A DNA stretch of 64,000 nt from Pseudaquabacterium terrae (lineage in GTDB: Bacteria > Pseudomonadota > Gammaproteobacteria > Burkholderiales > Burkholderiaceae_C): the NCBI RefSeq assembly GCF_013266755.1, contig NZ_JABRWJ010000001.1, forward strand, positions 992,001 through 1,056,000. The letters are read 5' to 3'. Both the position numbers and the translations under genes were made by a program. The notes under the pieces were generated by a model. That model did no database searches. It had not been told where the DNA came from and worked only from the letters and a program-made list of their open reading frames with translations. Shown here one piece after another: positions 56,601-63,879 of the stretch. Every line of letters begins with the position of its first letter. The first letter of the stretch is position 1.

Positions 56601-56974
56601 CGGTCAACATGATGATCGCCGCGGCGATATTGGAGCAGTGGGGCGTGCAGGTCGGCCAGGCCGCCGACGGTCCGCAGGCGCTGGTCGCCGTCGAGCGTGC
56701 CGTGGCGGCCGGCCAGCCCTACGACGCGCTGCTGATGGACGTGCAGATGCCCGGCATGAGCGGCTACGAGGCGACACGCCGGCTGCGCGAGCGCTACTCG
56801 CTGCTGCAGCTGCCGATCGTCGCGCTGACCGCCGCGGCGCTGACCTCCGAACGCGAGCGCGCGGCCGAGATCGGCATGAACGACTTCCTGACCAAGCCGA
56901 TCGACGCCAACCGGCTGCGCACGACGCTGCAGCGCGTGCTGGCGGCGGGGGAGCTGGCGCCCGATCTGGGCTAG
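53696..56974 (+). CDS. Multi-PAS hybrid histidine kinase with receiver domain
   Basis: A 1092-residue kinase. An N-terminal membrane region of about 6 helices (residues about 10-175, MASE-like) is followed by about four PAS/PAC repeats (ITAERRAREALRATELRYEELF, QVVSMSPDVITLTDLQTGRYEMVN, AILDNASVGIAFTRERQFVMVN). HisKA has His707 (FLANTSHEIRTPLNG), then HATPase (NFLHNALKFT, DTGVGIDAE, GTGLGLSIC) and a receiver with Asp1015 (LLMDVQMPGMSG). The GTG start at 53696 is inferred, because the residues encoded upstream (53399-53695) look non-coding. It diverges from the binding-protein/kinase pair and may share its regulation. Confidence 0.87.
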   Translation: MPPETSPHLALRGAILRAFFIAAAAAATVGFLSHLLRSDALSAPAGLLAGGYAVLALGSMAATRLSQPQAQRALLPVALGALVVVGSASLATGLGLQSPGLAFFGLLACLVCAVADERQGPMTAAGAAAVVGVLTAAEWSGFLPPAPDGQPPLAVRTGVQLAAVAIGAGAGQMIRRLVQAHGHDAGERERRFRGLLGIAASAYWETDAQLRMAHVSQRDAHGQFVALRALPRRPAWGLPELQFDDELLDTLRADMEAREVFRDVAVAWQLPGGDLRHFLVSGEPRLDAEGRFIGYWGAARDITAERRAREALRATELRYEELFRRTPSPLVLHRQGVVLDANAAAAALFGFDAARSMLGFDLTTMHPPGDGALRARERFSCITRLAPGEALPPFDDEIVTRTGMTLQVTETAVRADADGAPATLSIYVDETSQNAAERALRRSQALLSQVVSMSPDVITLTDLQTGRYEMVNASFERLTGYADGEVIGRSALEIGIWRSAEDRQRLMQALTQQDAVRDVPIDFVTRDGTVVPLLVSAARFARDGRVYLVINARDLTEATRTRLEREAILDNASVGIAFTRERQFVMVNPHFEQMYGWPPGELVGQPGRVVWPSDDDYNDLGRIVGPLLRRGEQVEFERPSMRRDGSTFTVRMRAKAIDPDRPGENGTIWIAENVTAQRQADAALARARDEAEAANRAKSAFLANTSHEIRTPLNGLVGLARLARMPDVEPSRLRQYLEQIGASAETLSAIISDILDLSKIEAGKLDVESNPFDLLELLHSLQQAYSALADSRGLEFTVEIDSALAPVVRGDALRVRQILANFLHNALKFTNHGALRLVVRRLVQRPADGDEADTARDHSLDDWVRFEVHDTGVGIDAETQSRLFKPFTQADESITRRFGGTGLGLSICRELAELMGGQVGVDSGPGRGSCFHAELPLPPVDELAAASAHGAFEHDPLRGARVLLVEDNAVNMMIAAAILEQWGVQVGQAADGPQALVAVERAVAAGQPYDALLMDVQMPGMSGYEATRRLRERYSLLQLPIVALTAAALTSERERAAEIGMNDFLTKPIDANRLRTTLQRVLAAGELAPDLG

Positions 56975-56989
56975 TGCGCGAAATCAGCG

Positions 56990-57886
56990 TCAGGCGGAGA
57001 TGCCGACCTGCAGCGTGCCGACGTAGCCGTCGCTCGTGTTGCCGGTCAGCGTCGCGAGCTGGGTGCTGTAGCCGTCGCTGAAGACGTTGTCGCTGGTGAA
57101 GCTGATGCGGCCCAGGTTGCGCAGGCTCGTCGCGTAAGCGCTGGTGTTGTAGACGGTTGTGCAGACATCGGTCGGGAACGCGATCTGCGAGGTCTTCAGC
57201 TTGTTCGAGAAGCTGGTCGCCGTGTTCGTGCTGCGGTAGATCTCGAAGTGCATGTGCGGCATGCGCCCGTCGTAGCAGCCGGGGAAGATGGTCTGGAACA
57301 CCGCCACGCCGTCGCTGCCGGTGGCCTGCACGCCGCGCAGGTAGTTCTGGTTGGCGACGCTGGCCGAGTACATCGAGTAGTTGCCGTCGCGATCGCAGTG
57401 CCACAGGTAGATCGCATGACCGGCCAGCGATGCGCACGAGGCACCGGTGTTGACAACCTGGATGCGCATCGTCAGCGGGATGCCCGCGGCCGTGCCGGTG
57501 GCGCCGGCGATGCTGGAACGGATGTCGCTGCGCACGATGCCCGACAGCATCAACGCATTGGCGACGCCGCCGTTGCTCGAGTTCGAGCCGTCGCCGGGGT
57601 AGGGGCCGGCCGTCTCCTCGGGAATCACCGAGCAGCTGGTGGTGCCGGTGCCGGTCGAGGTTCCGGTGCCGATGGACGTCCCCGTGCCCGTGCCTGTGCC
57701 CGTCGTCGTCGTGGCCGTGCTGTCATCGCCGCCACCGCCGCAGCCGGCGAGCAGCAGCCCGGCGGCCGCGCCGCCGCCGGCCAGCCAGCGCAGCGCGCGG
57801 CGGCGGTCTGCGGCCTGGCGGATCAGCAGCGGAAGGTCGGTGGCGAGGCCGCCGTCGTGGGCGTGGTGGTCGTCGTGCAAGCGCAT
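56990..57886 (-). CDS. Intradiol ring-cleavage dioxygenase-like lipoprotein
   Basis: A 298-residue protein with an export signal carrying a twin-arginine-like DRRRALRWL and a lipobox (LLAGC, Cys49). A Gly/Asp stretch and a low-complexity Thr-Gly linker (about 57-84) follow, then an intradiol dioxygenase domain. The four expected iron ligands are visible: Tyr170 (DGNYSMY), Tyr205, His211 and His213 (CYDGRMPHMHFE). These enzymes cleave catechol-type rings, but extracytoplasmic versions have poorly known substrates. The linker presumably holds the domain away from the membrane. Convergent with the hybrid kinase gene. Confidence 0.85.
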   Translation of the reverse strand: MRLHDDHHAHDGGLATDLPLLIRQAADRRRALRWLAGGGAAAGLLLAGCGGGGDDSTATTTTGTGTGTGTSIGTGTSTGTGTTSCSVIPEETAGPYPGDGSNSSNGGVANALMLSGIVRSDIRSSIAGATGTAAGIPLTMRIQVVNTGASCASLAGHAIYLWHCDRDGNYSMYSASVANQNYLRGVQATGSDGVAVFQTIFPGCYDGRMPHMHFEIYRSTNTATSFSNKLKTSQIAFPTDVCTTVYNTSAYATSLRNLGRISFTSDNVFSDGYSTQLATLTGNTSDGYVGTLQVGISA

Positions 57887-58003
57887 GGGGTCCTGGGGCT
57901 GGCTGAAGCGGCGTCGCCGCGATGCCTGCACTGTGCACAAGCGCCGTTGCTCGACTTCGTGGCCCGTGTGTCGGCCCGGACACAAACGGCGCGACGACGT
58001 GAC

Positions 58004-59179
58004 TCAGCCCACCGGAAGCACCAGCCGCGCGCGCAGCCCGCCGCCGGGCCGGTTGGCCAGCACCAGCCGGCCGCCGTCGCGCTCGGCCAGCTCGCGGGCG
58101 ATCGCCAGGCCGAGGCCATGGCCAAGTCGCGGGCCGTCTTCGGGTCCAGGCGCCAGCTGCACCCAGGGCTCGAAGACGCGCTCGAGCTGCTCGGGCGGAA
58201 TGCCCGGGCCGTCGTCGTCGACCAGCAGCTCGACGAAGCCGCCGACGCCGGCCTGGGCGCTCAAGCGCGCCGAGCCGCCATGGCGCAGCGCGTTGTGCAC
58301 GAGATTGACGAGGCCGCGCCGCAAGGCGGCCGGCCGCGCGCTAACACGCAACAGGGGCGGCAGCGTGTCGTCGAGCGTCACCGGCTCGCCCTGCTCGGCG
58401 AAGTCGTCGGCCAGCGCCTGCAGCAGCGCGAGGGCATCGATCGGCTGCGGCGCGCTGCCGGCGCGCTGCTCGCGCAGCACGGCCAGCGTGTCGTCGAGCA
58501 GCGCATCGATCTCGTCGATGTCGCGCGCGGCGGCAGCGCGCTGCGCCTCGGGCAGCGGCTCCAGGCGCAGGCGCAAGCGCGTCAAGGGCGTGCGCAGGTC
58601 GTGCGAAGTCGCCGCCAGCTGCAGGCCGCGGGCGTCGAACTGCTCGCGCAGCCGCACGGCCATGCGGTTGAAAACCCGCGCGGTCTCGCGCATCTCGGCG
58701 CTGCCGCGGCGTTCATCCAGCACCGGCAGCGGTTCGCCGCGCGCCAGGCCGGCTTCCAGCGCCGTCGATGCGCCGGCCAGGCGGCGCATCGGTGCAGCCA
58801 GCCACCGCGCGCCGAGCGCGGCCCCGAAGGCGATCACCAGGGCCCGCAGGCCGTAGTCGAGCCACAGCATCGCCGGCGGAAGCGATGGCGGCCCATCGCC
58901 CCGTGGTTGGCCCGGCGGCTCGCCGGGCGGGGGAGCTGGCGGCGGCGGCATGTCCGATCGCTGTGGCGGGGGTGGCGGCGGCATCGCGCCGCGCGGTTGC
59001 TCGAACGGCGGCCCCGGCGGCAGCGAGGTCAGGATCGGCAGCCGCGCCACGTCGGCCGCCCGGCCAGGCGCAACCTGGCCCATCACGACGGCATAGGCGA
59101 CCAGGTGAGCGGCCACGAGGATCACCCACAACAGCACGAACAGCCGCAGGAACAGCGTGTCGAGGCGGCGCCAGCTCAT
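58004..59179 (-). CDS. OmpR-system sensor histidine kinase (EnvZ-like)
   Basis: A 391-residue kinase with TM1 at about 9-32, a short periplasmic loop, TM2 at about 106-126, HAMP, HisKA with His193 (ATSHDLRTPLTRLRL) and HATPase (NLVHNALRHG, DDGPGIPPE, GLGLAIARELAERDGG). The SHDLRTPLTRLRLR form is that of EnvZ-type kinases. The periplasmic loop is remarkable: residues about 53-102 are nearly half proline, with runs of six. Its ATG overlaps the response-regulator stop (ATGA), so the pair forms one operon. Confidence 0.9.
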   Translation of the reverse strand: MSWRRLDTLFLRLFVLLWVILVAAHLVAYAVVMGQVAPGRAADVARLPILTSLPPGPPFEQPRGAMPPPPPPQRSDMPPPPAPPPGEPPGQPRGDGPPSLPPAMLWLDYGLRALVIAFGAALGARWLAAPMRRLAGASTALEAGLARGEPLPVLDERRGSAEMRETARVFNRMAVRLREQFDARGLQLAATSHDLRTPLTRLRLRLEPLPEAQRAAAARDIDEIDALLDDTLAVLREQRAGSAPQPIDALALLQALADDFAEQGEPVTLDDTLPPLLRVSARPAALRRGLVNLVHNALRHGGSARLSAQAGVGGFVELLVDDDGPGIPPEQLERVFEPWVQLAPGPEDGPRLGHGLGLAIARELAERDGGRLVLANRPGGGLRARLVLPVG

Positions 59180-59871
59180 GCCGCGCTCACCGTCCCATCG
59201 AACAGGTAACCCTCGCCACGCAGCGTGCGGATCAGCGGCGTGCCGGTCACCGCGAGCTTGCCGCGCAGCCGCGACACCGCCAGGTCGATGCTGCGGCCGG
59301 CGGCCTCGGTGCCCGGGCTGCGCGTCAGCTCCAGCAGCCGCTCGCGCGTCAACACCTGGCCGGCATGCTCGACGAAGGCGCTCAAGAGGCGGAACTCGGC
59401 GGCCGACAGCGCCACCAGCAGCCCGTCGGGCGCGTGCAGCTGGCGCTCGAGCCGGTCGAAGCGCCAGCCGGCGAACTGCAGCTCCGTGCCTGCGGCGGCG
59501 GCCACCGCGCGGCCGCGCCGCAGCACGGCACGGATGCGCGCCACCAGCTCGCGCGGCTCGAAGGGTTTCGGCAGGTAGTCGTCGGCGCCGATCTCGAGCC
59601 CGAGCACGCGTGAGATCGGATCGCCCTGCGCGGTCAGCATGATCACCGGCAGCGCCGGGCGCCGCTGCTTGATCCAGCGGCACAGCGCGAGGCCGTCGTC
59701 GTCGGGCAGCATCAGGTCGAGCAGCAGCAGATCGACCTCGGCATCCACCGCGCAGCGCCGGAACGACGCGCCGTCGGCCAGCGCCTCGACGCTGATGCCG
59801 TGCTGCTGCAGGAAATCGACCAGCAGCGTGCGGATCGCGGCGTCGTCGTCGACCAGCAGGCAGCGTGTCAT
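59176..59871 (-). CDS. OmpR-family response regulator
   Basis: A 231-residue regulator with a receiver domain (LLVDDDAAIRTLLVDFL; phosphoacceptor in LLLLDLMLPDDDG; Lys in YLPKPFEPRELVARI). The winged-helix DNA-binding domain follows (LSAAEFRLLSAFVEHAGQVLTRERLLELT and RSIDLAVSRLRGKL, ending IRTLRGEGYLF). It is co-transcribed and overlaps the EnvZ-like kinase. The stimulus and target are unknown. The LysE-type exporter gene lies upstream on the same strand but 36 bases away with its own operator. Confidence 0.92.
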   Translation of the reverse strand: MTRCLLVDDDAAIRTLLVDFLQQHGISVEALADGASFRRCAVDAEVDLLLLDLMLPDDDGLALCRWIKQRRPALPVIMLTAQGDPISRVLGLEIGADDYLPKPFEPRELVARIRAVLRRGRAVAAAAGTELQFAGWRFDRLERQLHAPDGLLVALSAAEFRLLSAFVEHAGQVLTRERLLELTRSPGTEAAGRSIDLAVSRLRGKLAVTGTPLIRTLRGEGYLFDGTVSAA

Positions 59872-59907
59872 CCCCGAAGTGTCGCGCCTTTGGAAATCGA
59901 AGGCCGA

Positions 59908-60534
59908 TCAGGCGCGCCGCAGTGCCGCCACCGACAGGCCCGCGCCGACGAAGGCGAGGCCGGCGCCGATGTTCAGGCCGGCGACCGCACGCGGGCGTTC
60001 ACGCAGCCAGTTCGACAGCCGCGCGGCGAACACGCCCATCAGCGCGAAGCCCAGCGCCGTCCACAGCGCGAACCACGCGCCGTAGACCAGCATCTGCGCC
60101 GTCACCGAGCCGCGCGCCGGGTCGACGAACTGCGGGATGAAGGCCAGCGCGAAGAGCCCCGGCTTCGGGTTCAGCGATCCCGACAGCAGCCCGGTCAGCA
60201 GAATGCGGCGCAGCGGCTGGCGCTCGGCCGGCGCGAAGCTGATCAGCCCGCGCGTGCGCAGCACCTTCACGCCCAGCCACACCAGGTAGGCCGCACCGAG
60301 CAGCTTGACGAGCCAGAAAGCCAGCGCCGAGGTTTGCATCAGTGCCGTCAGCCCGCAGGTCGCGGCCAGCGCATGCAGCATCGTCGCGGCGCCGGAGGCC
60401 AGCGCCGATGCCACCGCCGCGCGCCGGCCCTGGCTCAGGCCGCGGCCGATCGCCAGCAAGTTGTCGGGGCCGGGCGCCAGCACCAGCAGCACGCAGGCCA
60501 GCGTGTAGGCGAGCCAGATGTCGACGGGAAACAC
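59908..60534 (-). CDS. LysE/RhtB-family amino-acid exporter
   Basis: A 208-residue inner-membrane exporter. WLAYTLACVLLVLAPGPDNLLAIGRGLSQG is the family signature region. GAAYLVWLGVKVLRTRG and LSGSLNPKPGLFALAFIPQFV follow, with about six helices in total. It exports amino acids or related compounds. The start is a GTG at 60534 (M-F-P-V-D-I-W). It diverges from a MocR-type regulator, with a perfect inverted repeat in the 75-base gap, so that regulator probably controls it. Confidence 0.88.
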   Translation of the reverse strand: MFPVDIWLAYTLACVLLVLAPGPDNLLAIGRGLSQGRRAAVASALASGAATMLHALAATCGLTALMQTSALAFWLVKLLGAAYLVWLGVKVLRTRGLISFAPAERQPLRRILLTGLLSGSLNPKPGLFALAFIPQFVDPARGSVTAQMLVYGAWFALWTALGFALMGVFAARLSNWLRERPRAVAGLNIGAGLAFVGAGLSVAALRRA

Positions 60535-60579
60535 GATGCACGCTCCTTGGGGGATAGGGAATGGGCGCGATGCTCGCCG

Positions 60580-60609
60580 CGAACTGGTCTGCCCGTAAGA
60601 TCCAGTTCG
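60580..60609. promoter_or_regulatory. MocR operator: CGAACTGG / CCAGTTCG inverted repeat
   Basis: CGAACTGG (60580-60587) and CCAGTTCG (60602-60609) form a perfect 8-bp inverted repeat separated by 14 bases, the right arm touching the MocR ATG. It lies in the short divergent gap with the LysE-type gene. The position suggests control of the exporter and autorepression. Confidence 0.68.
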
Positions 60610-62001
60610 ATGTCGAAATCGAGGTCCAGTGACCAGCCCGAGCTGCCGATCAAACTGCTGCGCGGCAGCGGCGGTCCGTTGCACCTGCAGCTCGAGCAGG
60701 CCCTGCGCGACGCGATCCGCGGCGGCCGGCTGCGCCAGGGCAGCGCGCTGCCGTCGACGCGCACGCTGGCCGCGGATCTCGGCGTGGCGCGCGGCGTGGT
60801 CGTCGAGGCCTACGAGCAGCTCGCGGCCGAAGGCTTTCTCGCGACGCGCCGCGGCGCCGCGACGACGGTCGCCGCCGGCCGCATCGAGACCGCACCGCTG
60901 CAGCGTGCCGCGGTGGCGCCGACCTGGGCCTTCGACTTCAAGCCGGGCGTGCCGGACCTGCGCCTGTTCCCGTTCACGCGCTGGAGCCGCAGCGCGCGCC
61001 GCGTGCTTCGCGGCCTGACGCCGCCAGCGCTCGGCTACGGCGACGCCCGCGGCACGCCCGAGCTGCGCACGGGCCTGGCCGACTACCTCGGCCGCGTGCG
61101 GCAGGTGCGCTGCGATGTCTCGCAGGTGCTGGTCTGCAGCGGCTTCGCGCAAGGCCTGGGGCTGGTCGCCAAGGCGCTGGCCCGGCACGGCGTGCGGCGA
61201 TTCGGCATCGAAGACCCGACGCACCCCGACCAGCAGCATGCGATCAGCGCGGCCGGGCTGCAGGCCGTGCACATTCCCGTCGACGAGCAGGGCTTGCGGG
61301 TCGACCTGCTCGAGGCCAGCCGCGCCGAGGCGGTGCTGGTCACGCCGGCCCACCAGTTCCCGACCGGCGCGGTGCTGTCGGCGGCCCGCCGCCAGCAGCT
61401 GGCGGCCTGGGCGACGGCGCGCGGCGGCTGGATCGTCGAGGACGACTACGACGCCGAGTACCGCTACGACCGCGAGCCGATCGGCGCGCTGCAGTCGCTG
61501 GCCCCGTCACGGGTGATCTACGCCGGCTCGGCGAGCAAGATCCTGGCGCCGGCGCTGCGGCTGGGCTGGATCGTCGCGCCGCCGCCGCTGGGCGACACGC
61601 TGGCCGAGCTCAAGCGCCTGTCGGACATGGGCACGCCGCTCATCGAGCAGCTGGCCTATGCCGACTTCCTCGCCGGCGGCGAGCTCGACCGGCACCTGCG
61701 CCGCATGCGCGCGGTGTACCGCGCGCGCCGCGACGCGGTGATCGATGCGCTGGCCCAGGACTTCCCCGGCTGGCTGCCGCACGGCATCGCGGCCGGTCTG
61801 CACCTGCTGGCCTGGCTGCCGGCGCGCACCAAGGAGGCGGCGCTGGTCGACGCGGCGGCGCGGCGCGGCATCCGCGTGCTGCCGCTGGCGGGTTATTGCA
61901 CGCAGCACCGGCTGCCGCCGGCGCTGGTGCTCGGTTACGCCGGGCTCAACGAGGGCGAGATCCGGCGCGCGTTCGCGCGGCTGGCAAAAGCTAACTCGTA
62001 A
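60610..62001 (+). CDS. MocR/PdxR-type regulator with aminotransferase domain
   Basis: A 463-residue fusion. The N-terminal GntR winged HTH is GGPLHLQLEQALRDAIRGGRLRQGSALPSTRTLAADLGVARGVVVEAYEQL. A fold-type I aminotransferase-like domain follows with TPAHQFPTGAVLS, VEDDYDAEYRYDREP and the PLP-lysine segment YAGSASKILAPALRLGW. MocR proteins bind PLP and an amino compound as effectors. Divergent orientation to a LysE-type exporter suggests control of amino-acid efflux. A PdxR role in vitamin B6 synthesis is unlikely, as no pdxS/pdxT genes are present. Confidence 0.92.
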   Translation: MSKSRSSDQPELPIKLLRGSGGPLHLQLEQALRDAIRGGRLRQGSALPSTRTLAADLGVARGVVVEAYEQLAAEGFLATRRGAATTVAAGRIETAPLQRAAVAPTWAFDFKPGVPDLRLFPFTRWSRSARRVLRGLTPPALGYGDARGTPELRTGLADYLGRVRQVRCDVSQVLVCSGFAQGLGLVAKALARHGVRRFGIEDPTHPDQQHAISAAGLQAVHIPVDEQGLRVDLLEASRAEAVLVTPAHQFPTGAVLSAARRQQLAAWATARGGWIVEDDYDAEYRYDREPIGALQSLAPSRVIYAGSASKILAPALRLGWIVAPPPLGDTLAELKRLSDMGTPLIEQLAYADFLAGGELDRHLRRMRAVYRARRDAVIDALAQDFPGWLPHGIAAGLHLLAWLPARTKEAALVDAAARRGIRVLPLAGYCTQHRLPPALVLGYAGLNEGEIRRAFARLAKANS

Positions 62002-62034
62002 AGCGCGCGGCCACCGTCGATCGGCGCCGACGCT

Positions 62035-63744
62035 TCAGTCCAGCGCCACTTCCGTGCGCACGGTGCCGGCCCGATCCGCACTCGCCGTCAACGCCAGGTG
62101 CGTGCCGCGCGGCGCCTTGACGACCCACTCGGCGACCGCGCGATCGGCGGTGATCTCCTTGTTCGGCAGGAAGGCCTGCAGCGAGCTCTTCGGCGCATGG
62201 CCGTCGAGCTGCGGGCCGACCGTGCGCTGCTTGCCCGAGATCAGCGCGACGCCCGGCGGCAGGTGCAGCTCGAAGACCACGCCGCGCGCGGTCTTGCGCT
62301 CGATCGCGCGCTTGGTGACGTTGGACGGCAGGTAGCCGGCGTTGGCGACCGCGAAGCGCACGCGCCAGGTGTCGGGGCCGAGCGCGCGCACCTCCGTGCG
62401 CAGCACCTCGAGCTTCGGCAGCGACAGCGCCAGCTGCGTCAGCCAGGCCGGAAAGCGCGCCGCCTCGCGCTCACGCAGGTGCGGCGGCGGGTTGCGCCAG
62501 TAGTTCAGGCGGTCCCAGCCGCCGAGCTCGACCATGCCGAGCTGCGGATGGCGGTACGGGTACCACGTCACGTGCGCGTTACCGCCGCACTGTTCGTCGC
62601 TCCACTTCAGCAGCTTCAGGTCGTCCTCGACCGGGTGCTCGCGGTACCAGTGGATCCAGTCGTAGTCGGTGATGCCGGCTTCCTTGTTCGGTGCCCAGAT
62701 CTCGACGGTCCAGAACAGCGCGCCCAGGTGCTCGTAGACCCAGTCCTGCGTGCCGGTGATGATTTCCTTCGGGTGGTACTTGAAGTCGTGGTAGATGCTG
62801 ATCGCCGGGTAGCCGGTGAGCTTCTCGCCGAGCGCCGACAGCCGCTTGTAGACCCACAGGTCCTCGGGCGTCATGTCGTCGTCGCTCTGCGTGCCCATCG
62901 GCCGCAGGATCACGCCCGAGTGGGTGTGGAAGCTGACCGCCGCGCCGATGTTCGGATGCTGCGTGATGAAGGCGACCATCGCGCGCACCTCGGGCTCGCT
63001 GGTCGGGTACGGGCCGGCGCCCATCTGCTCGTACTCCTGCCGCCAGTACGACGGGAAGTTGCGATTCAGGTCCAGCCCTTCGCGGTTCGGATTGACGCTG
63101 ATCTGCAGGCCGTCGAAGTGCGTCAGCGTGCCCTCGGGCATCACGCGGTAGTACTGGCCGCCGAATTCGCCCGGCTCGCGCGGCACCATCAGCCGCGCAT
63201 CGTCGGGGTGGCACTTCCACGGCCCGTGCGGATCGGGCAAACGCATGTGCAGCACGCGGCCGTCGCCGTCGACGTCCTCGACCGTCAGCCCTTCGACCGG
63301 GTCCTCGTCGAACGGGTAGGGCCGCGTCGACGAGCGGATGTAGCGCGGCTTGTCGGCCAGCGCGAGCTCGGCGCCGTCGGGGTTCAGGCGCGGGCAGATG
63401 TAGATCGCGCGGGTGTCGAGCAGGTGCGTGATCTGCGCCTCCTTGCCGTAGCCGTTGACCAGCTGGTGCAGCCAGTACAGGCAGGCGGTGGACGCGGTCA
63501 GCTCGCCGGCGTGGATGTTGCCGTCGACCCAGAAAGCGGGTTTGTCGCGGTCGGTGCCGGTGGCGGCGCTGGTCAGCGTGACCAGCCAGATGTCGCGGCC
63601 TTCGTGGCTCTTGCCGATCGATTCGAGCGTGACCAGCTCGGGACGCGCGGCGGCATAGTCCTGCAGCAGCTGGCCGAGCTCGGCGTGGCGGTAGAAGGTG
63701 TCGAAGCGGGGAACGGGCAACGCGGGCATGGGTGGCATGGGCAT
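62035..63744 (-). CDS. M14-family zinc carboxypeptidase
   Basis: A 569-residue M14 peptidase. The zinc ligands are in DGNIHAGELTAS (His78, Glu81) and SFHTHSG. The conserved Asn-Arg pair is in GLDLNRNFPSYW and the catalytic glutamate probably in WTVEIW. The final ~150 residues form a beta-rich domain. No signal peptide is visible, so it seems cytoplasmic. It would trim C-terminal residues or act on special peptides. The N-terminus MPMPPMPALP offers several possible starts. It converges on the MocR gene with a 33-base gap. Confidence 0.87.
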   Translation of the reverse strand: MPMPPMPALPVPRFDTFYRHAELGQLLQDYAAARPELVTLESIGKSHEGRDIWLVTLTSAATGTDRDKPAFWVDGNIHAGELTASTACLYWLHQLVNGYGKEAQITHLLDTRAIYICPRLNPDGAELALADKPRYIRSSTRPYPFDEDPVEGLTVEDVDGDGRVLHMRLPDPHGPWKCHPDDARLMVPREPGEFGGQYYRVMPEGTLTHFDGLQISVNPNREGLDLNRNFPSYWRQEYEQMGAGPYPTSEPEVRAMVAFITQHPNIGAAVSFHTHSGVILRPMGTQSDDDMTPEDLWVYKRLSALGEKLTGYPAISIYHDFKYHPKEIITGTQDWVYEHLGALFWTVEIWAPNKEAGITDYDWIHWYREHPVEDDLKLLKWSDEQCGGNAHVTWYPYRHPQLGMVELGGWDRLNYWRNPPPHLREREAARFPAWLTQLALSLPKLEVLRTEVRALGPDTWRVRFAVANAGYLPSNVTKRAIERKTARGVVFELHLPPGVALISGKQRTVGPQLDGHAPKSSLQAFLPNKEITADRAVAEWVVKAPRGTHLALTASADRAGTVRTEVALD

Positions 63745-63787
63745 GGCGGGCGAAGCTGCCGAGTGTCGCGCACATCACGCCCCTCGT

Positions 63788-63803
63788 CCGCGGGGTACCG
63801 CGG
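63788..63803 (-). terminator. GC-rich hairpin downstream of the LytTR gene
   Basis: CCGCGG-GGTA-CCGCGG is a 6-bp perfect stem-loop in the 135-base gap between the LytTR-like stop and the M14 gene on the minus strand. There is no T-tract; a terminator role is tentative. Confidence 0.3.
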
Positions 63804-63879
63804 CCGCTCCGCCGGGCGGTCATGAGGCAAGCTTGGGCCTGGCGGCCTCCGGTGTTCGCCTTGGGAACGGCCCGACGGC

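Noticed and set aside
57640-57725. Tandem repeat of GTGCCG/GTGCCC-like units as a separate repeat locus
   Set aside because: It lies in frame within the dioxygenase gene and encodes the Thr-Gly linker, so it is described there.
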